DNA of 64,000 nucleotides from contig OX579633.1 of assembly GCA_951230915.1 (NCBI GenBank), forward strand, positions 2,356,001 to 2,420,000. Direction: 5' to 3'. Under the pieces are notes generated by a model that worked only from the letters and a program-made list of their open reading frames with translations, did no database searches and was not told where the DNA came from. Made by a program: the position numbers and the translations under genes. This document shows positions 50,779 to 62,000 of the stretch, one piece after another. The DNA comes from Antitrichia curtipendula (Eukaryota; Streptophyta; Bryopsida; Hypnales; Leucodontaceae). Positions within the stretch are counted from its first letter, which is position 1; every line of letters starts with the position of its first letter.

Positions 50779-51864
50779 TCAAATTTGGGCATAGTGAGAT
50801 CCACCATCCAACATTTTAGTCTCCATTCGTGAAGCAGTGATGAATGGTTGGCCCAAAAGCACAGGATATGCACTAAAATTTTGAACAAAATAATTTTGTT
50901 CAACATTTACATCTTCAATTTTTGTAGAAAGAGATGGACAAGCTCCATGCAATCGAGTGCGCCCACTATTAGCTGCTCTCATGATCCAACCATGCTCAGT
51001 GTCAATTGGCCACTTGTCCTTCTCATACACATCTCTAGAGATGATGTTGATCTCAGAGCCATGATCAACAAGAGCAAATACAGACTCATCTAATCCTTCA
51101 AGCTTCACTTTGGTCTCAGTGGTAGCTCTAGCCCAAAATGGAAGGTCAAATTCAACCTTCTCATCATGTTTTCCCTTCACATGGTGGTCATAGGCACATT
51201 CAAAAGTTTGAGTCTCAACCTTTGAATTTTCCTCCTCCAATGTTTCAATCTTCACATTATAAGTATTGACCTCCATCTTTGAATTGGCCACCCTCTCTAG
51301 TCTTTCTTTCACCACATAAAGATTTGTATCTGCTCCTCTTTCAGCCATAGGCTCATCCATCTTGGCAAAAACTTCACCAATCTCTATTTCTTCATCTTTG
51401 GTCATGTGGGTGTCTAAAGCACTCACCATCACAGCCTCGGCAGTGATCTGCCTCTTTCTTTTGATAATGTCTATGATCAGCTCATGAAAATCTTTCTTGG
51501 CAATGCCAAGTGCCTCTCTCAAGGTGAATTCAATCTTGGCATCCAAGATTCTCTCCTCCAAAACTCCCTTCAAGTCAATAGAAGTCTCAATGTCTGACTG
51601 GAGCTTGTAAGCAGGGCCTTTTGCTTTGCTTTTAATCGGGTCATCTTTAACTTGATCCTTCTTGCTGCCTTTGGATTGCCCCCAGTCCTTATCAAGTAGT
51701 GGAGAATCTCCCGGATGCACAAATTCAAGACTAACAATCTTCGACCTTGTAGGAACTCTTTTCCTCATCTCCTTTGCAACGTCACTTTGAACTGGAGGTC
51801 TTCTTTTTGATGTTGGCTCTTCACTATCTTGATCATCAAATCTCACACGCTTCTCTTCAACCAA
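50779..51864 (-). pseudogene. Gypsy linker and aspartic protease region
   Basis: A 361-codon frame. The last 100 residues carry a retropepsin-like core, ALVDHGSEINIIS, followed by YPVLLGQPFI, the usual second half with its hydrophobic-Leu-Gly turn. The active-site triplet reads D-H-G instead of D-T-G or D-S-G. This is either a subfamily feature or a mutation; I recall D-H-G in some fungal Gypsy elements. The first 250 residues are charged and low in recognisable motifs. It lies one frame off gag, and further stops separate it from the reverse transcriptase. Confidence 0.75.
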
Positions 51865-51925
51865 AGCATCATAGACCTCATCATGATTTTCCTCTTCTTG
51901 TAAAAAAGCTCTGATGCTTCTTGCA

Positions 51926-53185
51926 TCAACAGGATCTTCCCATCCAGTTGGCTTGGGCTCCTCTCCTCATTACTACATGAGTTTCAACAGGAGATGCATC
52001 AATTGCATACTGTTCCACTTGGATGTGATAAGTCTCAGATCCTTGCACTTGTATAAGGCTAGATCTTCCCACCTTCTCTTCCATAAACTTTTTCATACCT
52101 CCTCTTCCAAACTTGGTTCTCAAAGGTGAGTCTGTAGATGCATTGTGAATTTTGCCATCTTTATAGAAGACTTGGCCATTCTTGAGCATCTCCTCATAAG
52201 ATTCGCACCCTCTCAAAGTATGGTCAGTCTCCTCATCACACCAAACACATCTTCTAGCAAATTTTCTTGCTCCCTCTGATGGTTGAGAAGAAGAAGAAGA
52301 AGAAGAACCCCTGGATTTCTTCAACTCTGTGAACTCAACCCTTAGCTCTTTAAAGCCTTTGATAAGTTCTTCAAGAGCATTCTCTTCATTGGTCTTGGTA
52401 CTCTTCATCGTAGGAGATAAAGCTGTCGAAGGTGAAGGAGCAAAAGACACCTTAGGAGTCCTAGGAGCATGGAGAGGACCCATGTCAACCCGTGCTCCTA
52501 CTCCTCTTGACCTTACACGTCGTTATTTGGCCAAGAGAGTAACCGTCTCCTCTACCTTCCTCCAATCATTGGTGAATCCTCCTTCAGTGGTACGATCTCC
52601 AAGCAAAAGAAGAAGTCTATCTTCAAGCACCTCGTCAACTGCTTGAAGAAACAACTCTGCCTTCCTTGTATCAAGAAGACGCCTCTCTGCCAAGGGTAAT
52701 TGAGCATACTTCTTCTCAAAATCTTTGAGCAACTCAGTTGGACCCATATTGTTGCCCGGTTGTTGCTCGACCCACTCAAGGAAGGATCTCTTGGTCATCC
52801 TCTCTGAGTCTTCTTCAAAGAACTCGTCTCGCAAGTGCTCAGCAAATATTGCCCAAGAAACAGTACCCGCACAAATCTCTCGTACTCGTTCTCTGATGTC
52901 AGGGACAACCGCTATATTAAACGTCTGCAACATGCGGGCCTCATCGATTTGTTGTACTTCCATCTCACAGATGTAAGTTCTTAAAAACTTGGAGATGTTT
53001 TTACTGTCAAATCTCCCAATCTTGGCAACAACAGATTTGAGAGCCTTAGTAGCATCATGCCCACCCTGGTTGACTCTCTGTTGTTGCATAAATAAGGTGA
53101 AAGCTCCCAAAAGATCCTCCATAGGAACTTGAAGATCTCCGGTACTTCTTTCACCAATATCATCTCTATGGTCTCCCATCTTCAA
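51926..53185 (-). pseudogene. Gypsy gag with zinc knuckle, interrupted by a stop
   Basis: The frame 53185-52523 gives a 220-residue capsid-like helical domain (for example MLQTFNIAVVPDIRERVREI). A TAA then interrupts, and the same frame resumes to 51926. The second part has a serine run (encoded by a GAA/GAG-complement microsatellite at about 52287-52308) and a knuckle CVWCDEETDHTLRGC, spaced C-2-C-5-H-4-C. The start at 53185 is the first ATG after the leader; a second lies two codons on. Gag packages element RNA. Confidence 0.75.
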
Positions 53186-53206
53186 CTCAACAACCGCCCC
53201 TAAGCT

Positions 53207-53226
53207 CTCTCAGTGGAAGCACCAAA
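53207..53226 (-). other. Primer-binding site of the Gypsy element
   Basis: Read on the minus strand, TTTGGTGCTTCCACTGAGAG follows directly after an LTR end ...CCCGTCA. TGG followed by tRNA 3'-complementary sequence immediately inside the LTR is the normal layout. The tRNA species was not identified. Confidence 0.55.
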
Positions 53227-54700
53227 TGACGGGTAGAAAGGAGCGCGCTTAGGGAACACACGAGGTGTCTGGCTGCAGGTTGTGAGTGTAGATGAAAGGT
53301 AAGTAACAAAACTTGAATCTTCACTTAATCTTCTCTTCAATCTTCGCTTGATCTTCACTTCAATCTTCCGTTGACCTATTCTGTGGTGGTTCTATAGGGC
53401 CAAAGGTAAGGATGTGTTATAAGAAACAAGGCCTCGGACGGGTAAAACGGGATGGCCAAACCACGAGTTGGCCGTCCGAAAGATTGGCTCCTAAAATCAA
53501 ACTCACGGTGACCAGGAAGCGCCTTTCACCGGTGGGAACAACAAATAAGATCGACCATGTGGGCCATTAACCCCACTTCGTCGCCACAAACACGAAAAGG
53601 AGCGCTTACTGGATAACCACGGCTCACAACAGGTTTACAATGCAGAAATTGAATTGCAACTAGCCTCCAAATCCGGCTAGGAATAACAGAAATGAAAACG
53701 AACCACAAGCCACAACACACTGGAGACCCTCAAAGCTCTTCAAATCTTCATCTTCAAGTCTTTAAGCCTTCACATCTTCAAAAATATCTTCAAAACTCTA
53801 AAAGAACTCCAACTTCACCCTCAAACTACCTAAACTCCACTCAAAAAAAAAAAGGCAGCAGACCTTCCTATGCTTCCATACTCATAACTTTTGCATTTCT
53901 TCTTCAAGTTAAAAGATTGATAGCTTTTCTGAGAGCTAACAAAATTTCCTATCACTCCTACAACTTTCAAGTCATTCCAAAACTATGTCCAACTTCTATG
54001 ACCTCTCAAAGTTTCGGTCCATAGATGGTAAAAACAAGAGACTCTCTCACCTTCCCACACTCACAACTCACTCATAAATGCTCCAAATTGAATGAATGAT
54101 AGCTTTATAGAAAGCTAACAATATGTACTACACTCCATCAAAGTTTCATTTTAAACAAAAGACCTGTCTATTTTCTATGGTCGGTCGAAGTCTCAGCCTC
54201 TCTTCATAGAAGGCAGCAGACCTCCCTCCACTCAAACAAGCACAAATCTCAACTCACATCTTCAAATAAAGCAAGAGAGAACAGTTTGAAAAGCTAACAG
54301 TATGATAAACAACTCCTCCAATTTTCATTATCAAATTCCAAAAAACCAATACACAATAAGCTTCCAAACACTTGGTTCCCCCAAAACAACATTGGAAGAG
54401 AAGATGAATAGTGTCCATCTTTTCCTCCCCTTTTCCAACACCTTTTGCTCCACCTAAACAAGTGTACATCAGCCCTTAACTCACTCCTAAAGCCAACTTA
54501 CACCTAATGGCCTTCATATTTGGCCCCACATCTATATCTTTATCTTTAATTTAGAAGGAAAATCACTTCAAAGTCCAAACTATTCCCGTTCTTTCCTTCT
54601 ACAACTATAACCAAACAAAATAGTTTCAACAAAATACTTCAAATATGGATTGAAGTACCAACATTAAACCAATGCCTATTAGAGGTAAAAAACTAGAATT
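53227..54700 (-). repeat. 5' LTR of the Gypsy element (LTR A), far edge uncertain
   Basis: Starts TGACGGGTAG beside the primer site. It contains CAATCTTC-type short repeats (53315-53375), a unique part with AATCCGGCTAGGAATAACA (53670), and degenerate tandem modules CATAACT..GAAAGCTAACA near 53883, 54073 and 54250. The order of blocks matches LTR B at 55368 and LTR C before 61130. The far boundary is placed only roughly, before a coding-like relic at 54713. Confidence 0.5.
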
Positions 54701-54712
54701 TCAAGACTAATT

Positions 54713-55200
54713 TTACTCCATCTGCAAGAACTTGAGAATGCGCTTGATAGTCGCAACGATGTAATCAACACGACCCGCCTTCGTTAAAGGATTCACTGGC
54801 CTTTCTAACCAACGATGGTGACCACGACTTCCTTCAATAGGCTTCATCATGCAGTAATATTGATCGACGTTGAGACCTTCAAAACATCCTTCAAATGTCA
54901 CATCTCGACTGCCAGGCTCAACACATCCAACTTGCAACAAAATCACCAGTGCCCGAGTGTCATGTTGAAGATTCCCGTGCCATCGCCGCCCACACGAGGT
55001 TGCTTTGGCGATCGAGAAGGCCCAGCTTTTTCTTGTAGATGCTCATGCGACGGCGTAAGACTTAGTGGCAGAAGAGGTTGATCCGGTAGTTGTGACAATG
55101 AAAATTCAAATCCAGGCTCCGATTCTACTTCTTCCTCTTGGGACTCTGAAAAAACCCTCCAGTTCGACATTCTGACTATAAAGTGGAAAACTAATATCAC
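54713..55200 (-). pseudogene. Frameshifted coding-like relic of unknown family
   Basis: Two minus-strand frames, 55200-54943 and 54946-54713, read as parts of one protein of about 160 residues after a frameshift near 54980-55010. The first is acidic then proline-rich (SESQEEEVESEPGF, SPKQPRVGG). The second has VGCVEPGSRDVTFEGCF and ends ILKFLQME before TAA. GC content is above the surroundings. No family was recognised. It could be a gene fragment captured by, or lying between, retrotransposon LTRs. Confidence 0.35.
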
Positions 55201-55367
55201 TAATGGACTTCAATGAAACTTTAAAGCAAAACCGTCCTTTTAAATAGATGACATGTACCTCCACGAAACGTCATCTTGAAGTTATTCAACAAAATAGCGT
55301 TACCATGAAGCTACTCAACAATACATATTATAATATGTTTTTATACTATGAACAAATTTACAACATG

Positions 55368-57800
55368 ACAACGGGTGTAAGGTTCAAGGTAGGGATAAGA
55401 AACCATGGGATACGGGAAAGGTAAAATGAGACAATAGACACAAGTTGCCGTCCGAATGATGGGATCTTACACTTCAAATTCATGGTTTGCTGGCCAAAAC
55501 TACAGACTGTGAGAACAGAGCAAGTCTCCACCATATAGGTGATCAATCCCACTTTGTCACCATGATAATAAATGAGGTTCAATCAGGTTTAATCAAGACT
55601 ACCCACAACAATGTTTACAAAGCAGAAATGAAATAAAATGACAACGAGCCTCTAAATCCGGCTAAGAATAACAAAGCCACATCCACACATACATATAAAA
55701 ATAAAAATAAAAACATTCCTCTTCAAAATCTTCAAATCTTCAAAACTTCATGTCTTCATGTTTAAAAAAAAAAAATGGAGAAACTCCAAACAACAAGTCC
55801 TACAAAGCCTGCGACCTTCTAACTAGTGCCACATACGGCTCATAACTCCAAATGCTAAGTATAATAGTATTTTGGAAAGACCATCTAACAATCTAACACA
55901 CCTCTAAATTTCAACCCATTATAAAATACTTCCCAAATGTTATGCGGGTTCAAAGTGGAGACTCTTCTCCCTCCTTAACAACTAATCACTGCCTCTTTGT
56001 TCCTCTATAACTTTAATTTTACAACTGTCGTATACAAGTGTGATATAAGTTTAAAAAGATATTACAACTAATTACATCACACAAATTTTTTTATTACAAC
56101 TTAAGACTCTGCCCGTAAGTTATGATCAATCAAAGTTTGATTCTCCAATTTCAAGAGAGCACCCAACCTTTCAACTTCTACACACCATAACTCTTTCAAT
56201 AAACCTCCAAATAACTTGAGTGACATCAATTTGAAGCGCTAAACTAACAATCTATCACTCCTAAAAAATTCAAAAAAACCCTTCAAACTGATCAAAGGTT
56301 ATGGCTCCTCAAAGTTTTGGCCTTGTTCTAACAAAAGGGCAACCAACCTCCAAACCTTCACACCTCCATAACTTCTTCCTCAAAGTTCCAAATCTCAAGT
56401 TTAATAACTTCTTAGAAAGCTAAGACAATGATAAACACATCCTTTAACCCCTAAAGTCCCAAGGCCATTTTTCCATCAAAACCCACTCAAAACTGTCATT
56501 TCTAGAGCAAAGAGCAAAAAAACAAATTTAATGTTTATTTTGCATATTTAACCGTAGGATCTTGTACTAGACTAGTGTAAGAATGTGTGGAAGAAATTTC
56601 AGAAATTTTGACCATGTAGATTGCAAGATATTTGCATTTAAAGTGAAGGAATCTAGTTTTTTTGTACCTTGCTCAACTACATTTTTTGGCTTTGAACCTT
56701 TTTAACTTAAAATTTTTGCTCTAATGATTTTGAATTTCTATTTTTTTATAATGAAGAATTGAGTTGAGAATCTTGAAAATATAAATTTAAGAAGAAACAC
56801 TTAGTTTTCACTCATTAAAAAATTGTTAAGTAGAAGTAGGTTCAAGATTGAAGGAAAAATTAAATCATTGATAGCTCTAAGATAGAATTGAAATATACTA
56901 ATCTCAATGGTGAGATTGTTCTAGCAAGAAATCTTGACCTTGTGAAATTTTTTTTTTTAAATTGTTGAAATTGAGTTCAGAAATGAGTCCTACAAGTTAT
57001 TTTTTCAGAAAGATGCTCTAACTACCCAAAAAATAAGATTGACCATAACTTTTGCATAACAAATCCAAATGGAATGAATCAAAGCTTCCCATGTAAATAA
57101 AAATAAAATCTATATGAAAAAAAAATTTAATTTTTAATTTAAATTCTTTTTGAGGATTTTTTTCTGCCCGCCGAACTAAAATTTGGGGTTTTTCTGCCAT
57201 AACTTTTGCTCCCGGGCACCAATTGAAATAAAAATTACATTTTCGGAAAGCTAATGTGATTCTCTGTCTTCACAGAAAAATTCAGAAAATCAAAAAAAAT
57301 ATTGAGACCGTAGGAGCCTGCCCGAAATCCATTTTGTCCCCCGAGGGGACAATTGGGACTTTAGGGGTTAAATTATGTTGTAAATTGATAAACTAAATGT
57401 TAGCTATAGCTTATCGAAGTCTCTGCCTTTTTTCATATATGGCTTTGGATCTTCACAAATTCAAGCATTCATAACTTATGCATCCTATCTCCAAATCAAG
57501 CTTGCATACTCATTTCGGAAAGGTATTTGCACAAGAAATAATTCCTCTAAATTTCATTACAAAAAGATTCATACACAAAGAGCTATCCCTCAAGGAAGTC
57601 TTGGATCTCTCCTTCACTTCAAACCCTCACTCACACACACCAAAAAATCTTTCCTCTATTTTTTTCCTTCCTAAGAAAAAGAGGGTGGGGCACATCAGCC
57701 TATACTCTTTGCCCCACAACCCTACCAAAGATACCTATCTTCTTTCCCCTTCACACTTTCCAAATCCACCTAAATTCTTTAGTAATTTTATTTAAATGAA
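55368..57800 (-). repeat. Diverged LTR (LTR B) split by TTAA element F
   Basis: Begins TGACAACGGG and repeats the LTR A order: GGTAAAA..GAGACAA, TTGCCGTCCGAA, CCCACTT.GTC.CCA, GTTTACAA.GCAGAAAT, then CTAAATCCGGCTAAGAATAAC (55650). After that come degenerate CATAACT..AGCTAA units near 55850, 56005, 56187, 56370 and, beyond the inserted element F, 57472. The end resembles LTR A's CATCAGCC..CCACCTAA block (57690-57780). No internal domain is attached, so it is a solo LTR or the edge of a decayed element. Confidence 0.5.
56445..57371 (-). mobile_element. TTAA-flanked TIR element, copy F
   Basis: A 927-base element from TTAACCCCTAAAGTCCCAA to TTGGGACTTTAGGGGTTAA: perfect 19-base terminal inversion with TTAA at both ends, the best-preserved tips in the window. 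It sits inside LTR B, so it inserted after that LTR. Inner blocks match copies B and G: TAGGATCTTGTACTAGACTAG, ATTGCAAGATA, CATAACTTTTGC near 57049 and 57200, and CCTGCCCGAAATCC near 57318. No transposase is encoded. Confidence 0.85.
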
Positions 57801-57859
57801 AGGTAAAATACATAAGCCTTTCAAACATCTAGATTAAAAAAATAAACAAACATAAAAGA

Positions 57860-58130
57860 AATAGTACCATAGGGTAGCCATGTGCCTTTTTTGGGGTGCA
57901 TAAAGGAATTGGACATAAATCTCCAGTCGCCAAATCGTGGATTTGGTTGGCTGGAAAAGCGGTGGTTTTTGGTCGCCCGCCTGTCCGGGTTCAAAACCGA
58001 TCGGACTCGTTGAGCAGCTTGGGCAGCCCACGGCTTGGCACGCTAGTGAGGCAGGAAATTGGACTAGCCAATCCGCTATCTACCCTCCTGAGCTGTACAT
58101 GTGACAAGTGACACAGCACCCGTATATTAA
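57860..58130. mobile_element. SINE-like GC-rich insert with a pol III B-box
   Basis: A GC-richer patch in AT-rich surroundings contains GGTTCAAAACC at 57988-57998, which fits the tRNA/SINE B-box GGTTCRANNCC. A weak A-box-like TGGTTGGCTGG lies about 45 bases earlier. No cloverleaf tRNA can be folded by eye. No poly(A) or T tail and no target duplication were found, so this is only a candidate. Confidence 0.3.
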
Positions 58131-60200
58131 TGGGTGCTTCGTTGTCTTTAAACCGTGGTCTTACCGCAACCAACTCCTTTTGTTTTGACTCTTAGTTTAT
58201 TGAAATTCAAACATATCACACTAAAATACGTATATCTATATGATGGAAGCATTTCCATCAGGACACCGCTTAGATTTTGAACGGTAACTTTGAAGAATGA
58301 GATCAGAAGGACAAAGACGAGTTGAAAGTGATTTTTGTTGATTTGTTGATTTGTCAAGTTGTATTTTTCTTAAACTAGTTTCTTATCAATTGAACCTATA
58401 ATGAGACTTTGGTGGATGTTTTAGTCATGGAGGTCTATTGGCCCTTTGATTTAGAGTGGTGACTTTGAAGAAGAAGAAGAAGATTGGGAGGATTGCAAGG
58501 ATTTTGAATCTCATTTTTGGTGGATTTGTCTTTAATCAAGCGAGGCTTCTAGGTAGGCTAAACTCATGTCAATTGGATACTTTATGAGGTGGTAGTGATC
58601 ATTTTAGCAAAAGTAGATATAAGCCCCGTAGTTGTCACTTGGGCCTCGGTTTTTTTTTTTTTACTTTTTCCTAAGTTTTATGAATATTTTTATTCCAAAA
58701 GACATAAAAGTGTGTTAACATCATATTTGATAGAAGTCCCTATGAATGCAGTGTTTCATATCCAAAAAGTCCGGAAGTGCTTTAAACACTTTCATTTATT
58801 AAATTCTATGTCTAAATAGGTGTTTAAAAGGTCGCTTAAAGGTTTGGCATAGTTTTGAGCCCGAATGGCCAAAATAATAAAAACACCTAAAAGTAGACTT
58901 TTAGTGAATTCGACCATAGAAGTGCATGTGATTAACATAGGCTAAAGAATGAGTAGTTAGAGTTTCCATAATTTCCCTAAAGTCTTAGAAATCTTGACAG
59001 GAATTTACATAGGGGTGACGATCCAATTTGTAAAAGTTGAAAAAAATCCATCATATGTAATTTTGCAAGTAAAACTCACAAATCTTAGTAGGAGTGATCG
59101 AAGAATGGAGAAAGGTGTTTCTAGCTTAGAGATATGCCATAAGCGTAATGGTAAAGCTAGATCACCAAGATTCCTTGTTATGGAAATGATTCTTCCCCAA
59201 AGGAATTAAAACCTAGAGGTTAGAATTTATACCCTCCTATTATTAGTGCCAAGTTCAAATGCCAACTTGTATTTAGCATTTGAGGTCTTCCTAGAAGCCA
59301 CCCCCAAAGTATTATAAGTTTCTCACTTGCAAAAGATGACTCTTTGGGAAGTCAACTATATTTACATTCTACAAGCATTGGAAAATTCACATAAATTATC
59401 CAAGTAGCGGTAAAATCCCACTAAAAATTAGCATATAGTTTTTTTGCCTAAATAAGCGCCTAGCCAAATTCCGTGACATTCCAACACCAACAACGGCGAC
59501 AAGTACCAAAAGAAACAAAGTGGCGGAAGAAACAAACTTTAATGAGTTTTAAAGATTTATGGTGGGTTGACTAGTGTTGAAGGAGAATAATGACCTATTT
59601 GAAAATTATCCTTTTAGTATAATAAGTTCGTTCCAAGGAAGACGGTCAAGTAGGAAATTTCTATGCTAATAGGTTCAATCTCTACATAACAAGTAACAAA
59701 ACTCCAAAACACACAATCCTTCATTCTGCTTGACTTAACCAAGACATTCAAACATTCCAAATTATACTCACATTCCAACTTGGAAATCATCATTTACACT
59801 ACGACAACATTGCAAACACTAAATCGAATTTAGCACTTGCAATTACTTAATTATGTAAACTCCCAACTTGACTTATAGCTCATTCATCACATAAATACAG
59901 CATCCGTTCACAACACACGGGAACCAATTTGGCTAAAAATATCTTTATTATACTACTAAATTGGTAAATAATTCATTGTTTACAATTTTATAGACTTTCA
60001 ACAATTAACTCATCCTCATGTCATCTCACACTCATCACAAAGTTTAGACCCTACGATTTGGCAACAATTATTGTGCGGTTATCGTTGTTTCATGGGTTCG
60101 TACCATAATCGCACTGACTCAGTGTATTTTTACACATTGAATTAGTGCAAAAACAATGAATACCAATAGCGTATGGTTTATGTACTTTAACTATACAATT
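58131..60200. other. Intergenic, no gene seen
   Basis: AT-rich sequence with only short frames (58589-58819, 58994-59209) lacking motifs. An imperfect inverted pair, ACAATTATTGTGCGG near 60067 and GCACAACAATCAT near 60217, may bound a small insertion. Confidence 0.4.
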
Positions 60201-61130
60201 GTTGCGTCAAAACTGCACAACAATCATATAGTCAAAATATCATACTGTCCGACTTTTATAGTTGGTCAAAGTTCACTCTCTCTAATTCAAAGGCAACTCA
60301 TCACTACTCTTCTTCCAAGACCATAACTCTCACATATAAACCTTAAACTAATTGTGTAATATTTCTATATAAAGCTAGCACAATAATCTACACACCTTCT
60401 AAATTTCAACACAAAATAAGATACTGTCTGGTTTTTATAGCCGATCAAAGTTCTCTTTCTTCAAATCAAAGGCAACTTCTCACTACTTTGCCTCTAAGCC
60501 TATAACCTTTTCATCCTAACTCCAAACTAAGAAAATAATATATTTTTAGAAAACTAACATTTAAACACATACTCTTATAAAACCTCAAAGACAAAAAACT
60601 CCTCACCCAAAAGTTATAAGCCCTCAAAAATTCTGCCTTCTCACTCCATGACAATTATCCCTCTCTCACTCCATCAAGCATAACTTCCACAAAGAAACTC
60701 TAAATTGAGCGAGTGATAGGTTTATGGTAACCTCAAAACAAGATAAACAAGCTCAAAAAATTTCATTACAAAAAATCTCTTGTACAATCTGTTATGTCTC
60801 TCAAGAGTCTTGGTTTCTCTTAAGCAAACTATAAGGAGGAAGAAGATCCTTCACCTTATCTTCCACCTCATCCTCCATCCCCTCCACCTAAGCAAATAGA
60901 TTTTGGCCTTTAAAATGTCACATGGACCACAATTCATCCATTGGTCACCCTTTTCTCTCCATAATTCTATCTTTATCTCCTACATGGCAACTACGTGGCC
61001 TTCAAATCCTTTTTAAAATTCAAAAGAAAAGATAAAACAAACTTCACCTTCCCATTTAACAACTTCAAATCTACAAATAAAGTTTAAAATGCTTTCAACT
61101 AAAGAAATAAAAGAACTAATGCCTGATGGT
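60201..61130 (-). repeat. Diverged LTR fragment (LTR C)
   Basis: Contains at least four degenerate units of about 170 bases with CATAACT..AAGCTAGCA (starting near 60322, 60495 and 60680). It then has CACCTCATCCTCC..CCACCTAAGCAAATAG and an ending AATGCCTGATGG..TAATAGAG that aligns with the LTR A end (54672-54690, AATGCCTATTAGAGG). The near edge is not visible. It is an old solo LTR or fragment. Confidence 0.45.
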
Positions 61131-62000
61131 TGTCTAATAGAGATAAAAAAAAGGTAGAATCTTCTCTATGAGGATCTTTAGACTCTCCAAAAAACCCTCT
61201 AGTTTGACAACAATTAATTGTTTTTACATAGTGTATGTATATACAATGCAACAACGGACCATTCGGCATCCATCCCATCCCGCATCCCATTTGACGATTG
61301 TAGCATGTCCGCCAGATCAAACGATTAGGACAAGACGGACGATCTACTGTTCGCCAGATCCAACGACCATGACTATACAGACTATTTGGTATCCGCTTGA
61401 TCAGATGGAAAGTGCGGTGGGACCTTCAAAATATTGGATACTATCCGCTTGTCCATCCACCAATCCGCCAAGCCGTCTACCCGTCTACCATTGAGTGCCT
61501 CATTATATATCATTGAAGGGTATCGTCAAGAACTTTCCAATGGTGTATCATGCATCCATTTTGGACTAAAACTGCAGCGATGAAAACCCTCCAAAGATTA
61601 GGTGCCAATATTTTGTTCGCCTATCTACTAAGCTGTTTGTCCACCATTGAATGCATCATGATATACCATTGGAAAGGAATCGTTGAGAGCTTTCCAATGA
61701 TGTATCATGCATCTTGTTTGGACTATAGTCCAAAGATTGGATGTCGTTCATCTGCCTATTGCCCTGTCCGCTGAACAATTGACTTCTCTGTGGTGGTTCG
61801 CTCTGCCATCCATCCCTTCCGTCGGCTTTCTTTATCCGCCTTTTTTTGGTGGCCGTGCAATCCAATGATCAATGGATTTGGTCCGCAGGAACTTGCCATC
61901 CACCTTTGTATCGTCCGATGCAGAAGTATACATTTGCTTTGGCTCGTCCATTATCGAACTATATAAATGGCAAGGCATGAGTCTCATTTCTTCAAAGTCA
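61131..62000. repeat. GC-richer patch with a 156-base tandem pair
   Basis: The block ACCATTGAGTGC..CATTGAA..TTTCCAATG.TGTATCATGCATC..TTTGGACTA..CCAAAGATT occurs at about 61450-61606 and again at 61606-61741, with an offset of 156 bases. The word ATCCGCC and its variants recur throughout 61260-61930. Frames at 61168-61494 and 61550-61774 are probably by-products of the repeats. Confidence 0.55.

Larger units (their letters stand above)
48641..54700 (-). mobile_element. Decayed, 3'-truncated Ty3/Gypsy retrotransposon
   Basis: On the minus strand, from high to low: LTR (from 53227 up), primer site, gag, zinc knuckle, protease, reverse transcriptase and the start of RNase H. Similarity stops near 48730. 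Most of RNase H, the integrase and the 3' LTR are absent, so the element is truncated and cannot move by itself. Several stops and at least one frameshift interrupt the frames (52523, between 51926 and 51864, about 50780-50564, 50228 and 48818). Protein wording resembles Gypsy elements I recall from basidiomycete fungi more than common flowering-plant ones. Confidence 0.85.

Noticed and set aside
57960..58040. Possible tRNA gene at the GGTTCAAAACC box
   Set aside because: No acceptor stem or anticodon arm can be drawn at tRNA spacing; kept only as a SINE candidate.
60060..60230. Small inverted-repeat element around ACAATTATTGTGCGG
   Set aside because: The inverted match is imperfect and no target duplication was found; too weak to call an element.
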